The notes beneath the pieces are model-generated. The model worked only from the letters and a program-made list of their open reading frames with translations, was not told the origin of the DNA and did not search any database. Of a DNA stretch of 12,275 nucleotides, positions 6,159-12,275 are shown piece by piece. The position numbers and the translations under genes are program-made. How positions within the stretch are numbered: the first letter of the stretch is position 1; each line of letters begins with the position of its first letter. The stretch comes from UBA2277 sp035477615 (lineage in GTDB: Bacteria; Patescibacteriota; Microgenomatia; UBA1400; MFAQ01): NCBI GenBank assembly GCA_035477615.1, contig DATIKJ010000044.1, forward strand, positions 1 to 12,275. The letters are read 5' to 3'.

Positions 6159-7430
6159 ATGTCTGATATTTATGGAGATTGGTATGGTTTCGATTTTGGA
6201 ACTAGTAATACCGTGATTTCGATACTCAAAAATGGGGAGGCGTTTTCGTTGCCTATCAATGAAAATAACGAAGACAGTGAAATATTTCAGTCGGCCATTT
6301 GTTATTTTGAAGGTAAGCAGTATTTTGGTATTGAGGCAATTGAAAAATATTTGAAAGAGATAATTAACGAGGAGGATAAATCAAAAAATTCAGACGTAAG
6401 ATTAATTAGATCCTTTAAGTCTTTGTTGGGAAGAAATACTGAGATTAAGACAAGTATTGATGGAAAGATATACACCATTGGCGACATAGTAGCTTCATAT
6501 TTTACTGAGGTAAAAATGAGGGCGGATAAAATAGTTGGAAAGGATATTAAGAAAATAATAGTAGGACGTCCAGTAAAATTTGTAGGTCAAGAGAATAATA
6601 ATGGGAATATTGCCCAGGAGATAATAGAAGAATGTTTAATAAAAGCTGGTTTTGATACAGTGTCGTTTGAGTATGAGCCAGTTGCTGCAGCAAGGAGATA
6701 TGCGAATGTGGCCAAAGGAAAGGTTCTAGTGTTTGATTTTGGAGGAGGTACTTTAGATGTGGCTTTGGTAGATTTGGATACGAATCATCTATTGGCTTTT
6801 GAGGGCGAGTCGGCTGGAGGGGATCTAATTGATTACATGATTTACGACACATATTTTTCTAAATATTTTGGACGAGACTTGAAGTATAGAAAAGCAGAGC
6901 TGTCTTATCCAGTTTGGGCGGTGGAAAAAGTTTTTGATTGGTCAGAAATTATTGGTTTGAGAAATAATGATTTTTATACGTTTCTTGCTTCATTAAGAAA
7001 CAGATCTTCTTCAGATGAGACAGTAAAATTTATTGATTATTTTATTAAACACAATCTGACGTATTCTTTTAGAAAGAATGTGATTCAGGCGAAAGTCTGT
7101 TTGTCTGATAGTGACCATGCTGATTTTTGCTTTGTTTGTCCGACAAAGAAAATTGAGGATCGTATTGACAGGAAAGATTTTGAAGACGGGTTGGTTGAGT
7201 ACGCGGAAATAGTCGAAATCGTATTGGATAAGGTGCTTAGTAAGTCTGGACTCGCAAAGAGTACGATCGATAAGGTGGTGATGACAGGCGGTTCAAGTCT
7301 GATTCCTTTTTTTCAAAATTTGTTGGCTAATGAATTTGGTAAAGATAAGGTTATGCTATTTGAGCCTTTTACAAGTGTTTCAAAAGGTTTGGTGTTAATG
7401 GGATTGAGTGAGGGAAATTTCTCGAGATAA
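6159..7430 (+). CDS. YegD-like Hsp70-family ATPase-domain protein (423 aa)
   Basis: This is an actin/Hsp70-fold (ASKHA) ATPase. Phosphate-1 motif FDFGTSN is at residues 11-17, the connecting segment EPVAAARRYA at 173-182, phosphate-2 motif FDFGGGTLD at 192-200, and the adenosine motif MTGGSS at 375-380. After the nucleotide-binding domain only about 40 residues remain, so the DnaK peptide-binding domain and lid are absent. Length and layout fit YegD-type putative chaperone ATPases, whose clients are not established. A region of about 60 residues near 235-300 (YFGRDLKYRKAEL...SLRNRSSS) looks like an insertion in subdomain IIB. Its 3' end overlaps the ADA-like gene on the other strand by 36 bp. 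The start at 6159 has no Shine-Dalgarno; the ATG at 6151 is in another frame. Confidence 0.88.
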   Translation: MSDIYGDWYGFDFGTSNTVISILKNGEAFSLPINENNEDSEIFQSAICYFEGKQYFGIEAIEKYLKEIINEEDKSKNSDVRLIRSFKSLLGRNTEIKTSIDGKIYTIGDIVASYFTEVKMRADKIVGKDIKKIIVGRPVKFVGQENNNGNIAQEIIEECLIKAGFDTVSFEYEPVAAARRYANVAKGKVLVFDFGGGTLDVALVDLDTNHLLAFEGESAGGDLIDYMIYDTYFSKYFGRDLKYRKAELSYPVWAVEKVFDWSEIIGLRNNDFYTFLASLRNRSSSDETVKFIDYFIKHNLTYSFRKNVIQAKVCLSDSDHADFCFVCPTKKIEDRIDRKDFEDGLVEYAEIVEIVLDKVLSKSGLAKSTIDKVVMTGGSSLIPFFQNLLANEFGKDKVMLFEPFTSVSKGLVLMGLSEGNFSR

Positions 7431-8411
7431 ATTTGTGCCGATGAGAGTTTTGTTGTCAGTATTGATGGTGTATTTTATGCCAAGTTTATTGAACTTCTGA
7501 AAAGGAATATCAGAGATTTTTTTTAGAGGACTCAACAAGAGATTACTAGTAGGACAAATTTCCAGAATTATATTTTTATCGGCAATTTTATTTAGTAGTC
7601 GGTTTTGGTATGTTTCGATTTCTTTTTGCTTATCAGTATTGATTAAAGATGGATTTAGCCAGAGGATGGTTCCATGGCTTATTCTGTTAATTTTATGATT
7701 TAAAAGCTGGTCGATGAAACTTAGTCTTGGGAAGATGGTGTCTTTGTCGGAGTATTCTCCGGCATGAATAGTAATAATATATTTTTTGAGGTGCTCATCA
7801 TTTGAGTTATATTTTTCAATAAGATTCAGTAAAGAGAAAAACATATGGGAATCAATGCATATTTCTGGACCAGAGAAGTCAAAACCAATAACTCTATTTG
7901 CAATTTTTTTATTTGTGTCGAGATATGCTAACAGTTCGGTAAGAGATGAAATGTTCACGTTGGTAAACTTACCCTTTTGATCGTGGATGAGGGTAAGTAT
8001 CAATCTCGCTTTTTTTGACGTATTAAATTCGTTTTCAGCGTTGTTAAATCCTTCAATCATGGCAGAAAGTCGATCAACCGTACCTGATAGTTTCAACTTT
8101 GGACCGGCTCTCAGATCAAAAGAAGAGACTCCTTCGAGAATGTAGTTTTTGCAGATATCATAGGCACCCGATGAATATAGTTGATACTGCTCTTCGGGGA
8201 TAGCACTTTGGGTAAGAAGCTGCACTTTTTGATAGCTATCAAAAAATTGTTTGAAGTTTTTTTCCCAATTTAAGGTGAATTGAGGCAGAAAATTAGACAC
8301 AGGAATACCCTGATGGGGGAAAAGGAAGTCTATTCGATTTTGGAGGTACTGCCTGGAGAGACTTCCTGAGTAATGGCAATGGCCGTCTGCTTGGGATGAC
8401 ATTGTTGACAT
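7395..8411 (-). CDS. Adenosine-deaminase-like metal-dependent hydrolase (338 aa)
   Basis: The ADA superfamily removes the 6-amino group of purines by Zn-activated water. Most signatures are present: HxH at residues 11/13 (DGHCHYSGSL), GFDFSGPE (176-183), HAGE (216-219; metal His plus catalytic Glu), RISHGT (243-248; His), EICPTSN (284-290), and NTDN (317-320). The last is normally TDDP; the metal-binding Asp is kept but the second Asp, which contacts the purine, is Asn320. This points to a related but possibly changed substrate. I chose the ATG at 8411 (MSTMSS) because the longer ORF from 8441 would read through the TATAAT promoter box at 8424-8429; the ATG at 8402 is also possible. It diverges from the kinase/radical-SAM operon and overlaps the YegD-like gene tail to tail. 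Confidence 0.85.
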   Translation of the reverse strand: MSTMSSQADGHCHYSGSLSRQYLQNRIDFLFPHQGIPVSNFLPQFTLNWEKNFKQFFDSYQKVQLLTQSAIPEEQYQLYSSGAYDICKNYILEGVSSFDLRAGPKLKLSGTVDRLSAMIEGFNNAENEFNTSKKARLILTLIHDQKGKFTNVNISSLTELLAYLDTNKKIANRVIGFDFSGPEICIDSHMFFSLLNLIEKYNSNDEHLKKYIITIHAGEYSDKDTIFPRLSFIDQLLNHKINRISHGTILWLNPSLINTDKQKEIETYQNRLLNKIADKNIILEICPTSNLLLSPLKKISDIPFQKFNKLGIKYTINTDNKTLIGTNLSREISLTQSH

Positions 8412-8431
8412 ATGGTAAATAGTATTATAAT
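8405..8431 (+). promoter_or_regulatory. Promoter of the kinase/radical-SAM operon
   Basis: A perfect TTGACA (8405-8410) is followed after 15 nt by a perfect TATAAT (8426-8431), or after 17 nt by TAATAT (8428-8433). Transcription would start near 8438-8440, past the ATG at 8434, which favours the ATG at 8455. The -10 overlaps that of the divergent deaminase-like gene, and the -35 overlaps that gene's first codon. Confidence 0.6.
8424..8429 (-). promoter_or_regulatory. -10 box of the ADA-like gene
   Basis: The minus strand reads TATAAT, sharing most bases with the plus-strand -10 at 8426-8431. It lies 12 nt before the ATG at 8411, so the leader would be at most a few nucleotides. The best -35 (TACACA at 8446-8451 on the minus strand, 16-nt spacer) is moderate. 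Confidence 0.5.
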
Positions 8432-8454
8432 ATATGCACATTGAATGTGTATAT

Positions 8455-9102
8455 ATGACATGTGAATTTGGAGACTATCTATGTACCCAAAATGAGCTTG
8501 TTGAAAACAGGTTAGGGATAAGGCCTAGAATCATTGTTGAGGGGCCTCAAGGATCAGGAAAGACTTCTCTAGTTTCATATTTAGGTACAAATCTAGGTTA
8601 TTTTTCAACAAGAGGTTTCCCTTCTAGTGAATTCATATTGAATGCTCAGAATCAGGCAGAAATATGTGTGAAATCGATTTCTCAAGTTTCCTGCCAATTT
8701 GAGGCCGAAGGAGCAGTATTTGACAGATCACCAATAAGCCAGTTTGCCTGGATGGCCAAACACGGAAGCGATTTTGATGAAGTGTATTCGTGTACAAAGG
8801 CAGTATTGTCTAAACTAGCGATTAGCGGTCCATTAATTCTATTGTTTGTAGATTCTGACGTTGATGCTTGTACCCAAAGACAAGATATGTCTGATGTTTT
8901 TGCAATAAGTAAAGATAAATTGGAAAAAGAAGTAGAGATATATAAAAAGTTTTGTGAAAGGTTATTGGCTGATTCAATTCCTGGTGTAATTTGTCGTGAA
9001 ATTAAAAACACAATTGATAAGCCTCAAGAAGAGTTCTTAAATGACGGATTGATTTTGGTGAAAGAATTATCAGATAAAAAACAAAATGATGGAAACAGGT
9101 GA
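8455..9102 (+). CDS. P-loop (deoxy)nucleoside/nucleotide-kinase-like protein (215 aa)
   Basis: A Walker A motif, GPQGSGKTS, lies at residues 30-38 directly after a hydrophobic strand (RIIVE). A likely base/sugar-side segment STRGFPSSEF follows at 51-60, then FDRSPIS at 89-95, which resembles the DRS/DR.(Y/P) motif of deoxynucleoside and dTMP kinases. A strand LILLFVDSD precedes a polar segment CTQRQD where the LID region of these kinases normally sits. The fold and size fit the dNK/thymidylate-kinase group, which moves phosphate from ATP to a nucleoside or nucleotide; the acceptor cannot be assigned. I prefer the ATG at 8455 to the one at 8434, which lies only 3 nt after the -10. The 3' end overlaps the radical SAM/SPASM gene by 17 nt, so coupled translation is likely. 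Confidence 0.72.
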   Translation: MTCEFGDYLCTQNELVENRLGIRPRIIVEGPQGSGKTSLVSYLGTNLGYFSTRGFPSSEFILNAQNQAEICVKSISQVSCQFEAEGAVFDRSPISQFAWMAKHGSDFDEVYSCTKAVLSKLAISGPLILLFVDSDVDACTQRQDMSDVFAISKDKLEKEVEIYKKFCERLLADSIPGVICREIKNTIDKPQEEFLNDGLILVKELSDKKQNDGNR

Positions 9103-10315
9103 TTTTAGTAGGTCTCATTATTACTCAGAAAGATATTTAGATGAAAAGCCGGAGTTGTCCGAGGCGAGTTATGACTACAAAAATATTGGCTGGTCACTGG
9201 GTAATGAGTGTCCGCTAAATTGCGATCAGTGCTATTCCAAGAGTGCAAGGGATAAGGGCGCCAATTTGTCAAAGAAAATAGTTGATAGAGTAATATCTGA
9301 GCTGGAAAAGCTCAAACCTGACACAATTAATTTCGGTGGAAATGAACCAATTTATACCAATGGCTTAAATCCAAAGGAATCATTGCTACCGTACATAATT
9401 GATGAAGTAAGTGCTCGTGGAATGAAGATTGGCATTACTACTTCCGGATTGACATTGATAATGCTCGAAAAATATTTTCCTGAAACTTTAAAAAAAATAA
9501 ATGATGTTGATATTAGTCTAGACTCACCTCTCAAAGAGGAGCATGATAAAAATAGAGGCCAACAAGGAGTATATGATTTTGCTTTGCATGGGGTAGAAAT
9601 TGTGAAAAAGTATGGAATTCCTAGGACAATCATCATGTGTGCCATGAATTGGAATTTTACGGAAGATAGAATAATCAAAATGATTGAGTTTGCAAAATTG
9701 CACGATGCAAATGTTCGTTTTAATCCGATGAAACCAATAGAGAATAAGCACATGGATTTGGTTTTGTCTGTTGAGCAATTTTATAAAGGACTTGAAGTAG
9801 TTCTTCGCTACTGCGATCCAATTGATTTAAGTGATCCGTCTTGGGCGTCTTCATCCGGGGTCTCAAAAGAAGAAGTGTCTGGTTGTCCTTGCGGTGTAAG
9901 TTCCTTCAGAATACACTCGATTTCTCCTTCCGGGTCAATTTCAATTTCTCCCTGTGTATATTTGCATGACTATAAATATGGTGATCTAACTAAGCAACCC
10001 GTAGAAGAAATAATTGATTCGACACCTTTCAAGGCATTTAGAAGAAGAAAAGCAAATCCCCAGGAAATCGAAGGATGCAAAGGGTGCGACAGTTTGAAAG
10101 TTTGTGGAGGTGGATGTGCCTCAAGATCATATTTGCATTCTATGCATGAAAACGGAGATGAAAATAGAAGTATATTTGTAAAAGATCCGTATTGTTTTAA
10201 GGATGCTGATCTTAGGGCAATTAATTTACCTTCCAAGTTGGAAATTATGAAATCGGAACAGCAACTGGTTCATCAAGGATATCTTTGTACTGGTATATTT
10301 TCACCTAAAAACTAA
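9086..10315 (+). CDS. Radical SAM/SPASM-domain enzyme (409 aa)
   Basis: The SAM-cleaving [4Fe-4S] site is CPLNCDQC, Cys42-x3-Cys46-x2-Cys49, followed by Tyr. The SAM-contact motif usually written GGEP reads GGNEP here (FGGNEPIYTNG). A TIM-barrel-like core follows, with DISLDS and AMNWNFTEDRI segments. The C-terminus has a SPASM domain for auxiliary iron-sulfur clusters: Cys267/Cys269, Cys290 (SPCVYL), then Cys331-x2-Cys334-x5-Cys340-x3-Cys344, and Cys370 (DPYC). SPASM enzymes commonly modify ribosomal peptides or sulfatases, but some act on small molecules. No precursor-peptide ORF is visible nearby, and the neighbours look like nucleoside enzymes, so the substrate is open. Translation starts at 9086 or 9089, inside the kinase gene, without a Shine-Dalgarno. 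The next gene starts 2 nt after its stop. Confidence 0.9.
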   Translation: MMETGDFSRSHYYSERYLDEKPELSEASYDYKNIGWSLGNECPLNCDQCYSKSARDKGANLSKKIVDRVISELEKLKPDTINFGGNEPIYTNGLNPKESLLPYIIDEVSARGMKIGITTSGLTLIMLEKYFPETLKKINDVDISLDSPLKEEHDKNRGQQGVYDFALHGVEIVKKYGIPRTIIMCAMNWNFTEDRIIKMIEFAKLHDANVRFNPMKPIENKHMDLVLSVEQFYKGLEVVLRYCDPIDLSDPSWASSSGVSKEEVSGCPCGVSSFRIHSISPSGSISISPCVYLHDYKYGDLTKQPVEEIIDSTPFKAFRRRKANPQEIEGCKGCDSLKVCGGGCASRSYLHSMHENGDENRSIFVKDPYCFKDADLRAINLPSKLEIMKSEQQLVHQGYLCTGIFSPKN

Positions 10316-10317
10316 AT

Positions 10318-11856
10318 ATGGAAAGAGATATTGTTTTACTTTCACCTCCAACTAGTTCAAATAGAACTCCTGAAGAAAATTTAGGTTTGGAATATCTTGC
10401 GTCTGAGTCGCGTTTGAACGGCCATAAAGTGGATTATATTGACGGCTATTTGGCAAAAATAAACGTTGACGAAGTCGTTGAACGGATTTGTCAAAAGAAC
10501 CCAGAAATAATTGGCATCTCTCCATCGATGGATTCTTTTGAAAATGTATTGGAAATTGTAAAAAATTTAAGACAGCAAGGATATGGTGGACAAATTATTT
10601 TGGGTGGAATATATGCTTCATTTGAAGCGGATTCTTTATTACTTGCCACCGAAGGTGCTATAAATGGAGTTTTGACAGGTGAGGCAGATGATACATTTCA
10701 AACATATTTACAAAATGGAATTGAGGGAACTCCTGGAGGTGTATACAAGATTGGACAGGAAATTCGTAAAAATCCAAACGAAATAGTTTGTGAAGATTTG
10801 GACAGGTTGCCTTCACCAATCCGTGAAAGTTTGCAGTTGGTCCGATCAAACAAAACTCCCTCACATGTAATGGGAAGTAGAGGCTGCTATGGAAATTGTT
10901 CGTTTTGTTCGGTAGCGTGTTTCCAGAAATTTTCGAGCGACAAACGATGGAGAGGCAGGAGTCCACTGAGTATAGTAAACGAATTGAACGAGTTAAGCGA
11001 TAATGGAGAAACGATGGTGAAATTTATTGATGATAACTTTTTTGGCGGGAAAGACAAATCGAGAGAGATGGAGATTGCAAGACTAATGAAAGAAAAAAAT
11101 ATCAACATGCGTTTTCGATTATCTTTGAGAGTGAATGATGTGACTGATGAGGTAATTTCGGAAATGAAAAGTGCCGGTCTGTTTGCAGTGAGCTTGGGTA
11201 TTGAGTCTTTTGTACAGAGGAAATTAAATGACTATGGTAAAGGAACTACTGTAGAACAAAATATCAAAGCACTGGATATATTGAAAAAATATGGAATATA
11301 TGTGCAAATGGGGCACATAATGTTTGATCCTTATATGACAGTTTCCGAAGTAGAACAGGAGCTTTTTTATCTGGGACAAGCTCAGTGGGGAGTTACAAAA
11401 GGAATTTGCACACAACTATTTGCAGCTGAAGGGACTGAGATAACAGAAAGAATCAGAAAAGACTTTGGTTTTGTAGGAAAAGAAGGAACAAATAACATAT
11501 ATGAAATACAGGATGAAAAGGTGAGAAACTTTCGCAACGCATTAAGAACATGGTCTAAAAACAATACGGTTATTTACGATATGGCGATTGACCCTATTTC
11601 TGCTCCCAAGAATGTGTCGGCAGAGGCACATGAAGCATTTCATAAGGTGTGTATGGATTTGAGGAGAATGGATTTGGAAGTGTCAAAAGAGATACTAGAA
11701 AAATGTAAGACGGGGACAAAACAAGAGGTGGATATTTTGGCTGAAAATTTAATCAATAATAACAGAGATAGATTAAACAAAATAAAGAATGCTGTTGATA
11801 ATTTGTACGAAAAATATGGGTTGGAATATAATGCAACTATAAATAAAAGAATATGA
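10318..11856 (+). CDS. B12-binding-domain radical SAM enzyme (512 aa)
   Basis: Residues about 1-150 form a cobalamin-binding-type Rossmann domain: LLSPPTS at the start, GLEYLASESRLNGHKVDYID, then IIGISPS, LGGIYASFEAD and GEADDTF, which match the usual 'PP..G...LA', 'GG.haT' and 'GE.e.t' signatures. No DxHxxG motif is present, as is common in B12-dependent radical SAM proteins. The radical SAM cluster motif CYGNCSFC is Cys190-x3-Cys194-x2-Cys197. The barrel continues with FIDDNFF, RFRLSLRVNDV, and GIESFVQRKLNDYGKG, typical of the Elp3/MiaB-like core. The last roughly 110 residues are helical and charged, with no family I recognise. Enzymes of this class methylate unactivated carbons or perform rearrangements; the reaction here is unknown. 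Its stop overlaps the next start (ATGA), and the preceding gene ends 2 nt before it. Confidence 0.9.
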   Translation: MERDIVLLSPPTSSNRTPEENLGLEYLASESRLNGHKVDYIDGYLAKINVDEVVERICQKNPEIIGISPSMDSFENVLEIVKNLRQQGYGGQIILGGIYASFEADSLLLATEGAINGVLTGEADDTFQTYLQNGIEGTPGGVYKIGQEIRKNPNEIVCEDLDRLPSPIRESLQLVRSNKTPSHVMGSRGCYGNCSFCSVACFQKFSSDKRWRGRSPLSIVNELNELSDNGETMVKFIDDNFFGGKDKSREMEIARLMKEKNINMRFRLSLRVNDVTDEVISEMKSAGLFAVSLGIESFVQRKLNDYGKGTTVEQNIKALDILKKYGIYVQMGHIMFDPYMTVSEVEQELFYLGQAQWGVTKGICTQLFAAEGTEITERIRKDFGFVGKEGTNNIYEIQDEKVRNFRNALRTWSKNNTVIYDMAIDPISAPKNVSAEAHEAFHKVCMDLRRMDLEVSKEILEKCKTGTKQEVDILAENLINNNRDRLNKIKNAVDNLYEKYGLEYNATINKRI

Positions 11857-12275
11857 CAATATTTTTTTCTGCGTCAAGCGATGTCTCAGATGAGGTAAAG
11901 AATGAGTATAAGAAGATAATTGATTCTTTGATTGGTGCAGGGTATTCTGTTTCGCAATCGATCTTTAACGATATAACAAGGAGGAAATTGGTGAATGAAA
12001 ATGATTTTGTTTTTGTATACGACGATGTGTTAAAGAAAATAGATAACGCCGATATTTTATTGGCCGATATTTCGTTTCCTAGTGGGGGGGTGGGTTACCA
12101 GATTTATCATGCAGTATTTCAAAGAAAACCGGTGGTAATTATTTACAAAAAAGATGGTAAGACAAATCCCTCGGTGATTATAAGAGGTATTAAATCCAAA
12201 AAAGTGGCTATTATTGGTTACGAAAACAATAATGATTTGGAGAAAGTGATGCTGGAAGCTGTTGCAAAAGCATGC
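11853..12275 (+). CDS. Nucleoside 2-deoxyribosyltransferase-like protein (partial, 141 codons in window)
   Basis: The ORF starts with ATG overlapping the previous TGA and is still open at the window end. It begins MTIFFSASSDVSDEVKNEYK, a Rossmann-type first strand, followed by a helix. The diagnostic segment is IDNADILLADISFPSGGVGY (residues 63-82), which matches the family pattern 'AD...A.vs.PS.GvG.E...A'. The family transfers or hydrolyses 2-deoxyribosyl groups on nucleosides or nucleotides (NDT, DNPH1/Rcl). In that family the residue after GY is the nucleophilic Glu; here it is Gln83 (GYQIYHA, codon CAG). So it may be non-catalytic, or use another mechanism, or only bind a nucleotide. The next segment, KPVVIIYKKDGK, fits the strand that follows. 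At 141 residues it is close to the usual family length, so little is probably missing. Confidence 0.78.
   Translation, partial: MTIFFSASSDVSDEVKNEYKKIIDSLIGAGYSVSQSIFNDITRRKLVNENDFVFVYDDVLKKIDNADILLADISFPSGGVGYQIYHAVFQRKPVVIIYKKDGKTNPSVIIRGIKSKKVAIIGYENNNDLEKVMLEAVAKAC

Noticed and set aside
8412..8441. N-terminal extension of the ADA-like protein to 348 residues
   Set aside because: The extra codons cover the TATAAT box of the gene's own promoter and add no family sequence.
8434..8454. Earlier ATG for the kinase-like gene (adds MHIECVY)
   Set aside because: It lies only 3 nt after the -10 box, before the expected transcription start, and family-like sequence begins later. Kept as an alternative only.
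1..12275. CRISPR array, insertion sequence, integrase or toxin-antitoxin pair
   Set aside because: No spaced direct repeats, transposase or recombinase motifs, or terminal inverted repeats were found on reading both strands.

Overview
The window looks like part of a small, streamlined bacterial genome, most plausibly a Candidatus Patescibacteria (CPR) member of the Microgenomates type. This is an inference. The main support is a 1231-residue multi-membrane-span GT-C-like protein of a kind I associate with that group. Other support is the AT-rich composition, tight gene packing with overlaps, and several genes with no Shine-Dalgarno whose -10 box lies almost on the start codon. TGA is used as a stop, so the UGA-Gly code of Gracilibacteria/Absconditabacteria does not apply.

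Region 1 (1-1308). On the minus strand is the N-terminal end of radA with its zinc finger. Going the other way is a promoter followed by a 46-codon basic ORF, then a gene-poor stretch holding three hairpins. Two small tandem genes of the DUF4177-like type follow, each with a near-perfect Shine-Dalgarno and each with a hairpin-plus-T-run terminator after it.

Region 2 (1313-7430). The large GT-C-like membrane protein and an unusual Ham1/ITPase-family pyrophosphatase are on the minus strand. Diverging from them are a NUDIX hydrolase and then a YegD-like Hsp70-ATPase-domain protein. The Ham1 and NUDIX genes are back to back and both belong to families that hydrolyse nucleotide derivatives.

Region 3 (7395-12275). 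This is the most interesting part. An adenosine-deaminase-like hydrolase (minus) and a four-gene plus-strand operon start from one intergenic segment with overlapping divergent -10 boxes. The operon encodes a P-loop (deoxy)nucleoside/nucleotide-kinase-like protein, a radical SAM/SPASM enzyme, a B12-binding-type radical SAM enzyme, and a nucleoside 2-deoxyribosyltransferase-like protein that runs off the window. The genes overlap or are 2 nt apart. The deaminase-like and transferase-like proteins both carry substitutions at positions expected to matter for chemistry or substrate choice. The set suggests a dedicated pathway that makes or modifies a nucleoside or nucleotide; the product cannot be told from sequence alone. 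No CRISPR, tRNA, rRNA or mobile element was seen.
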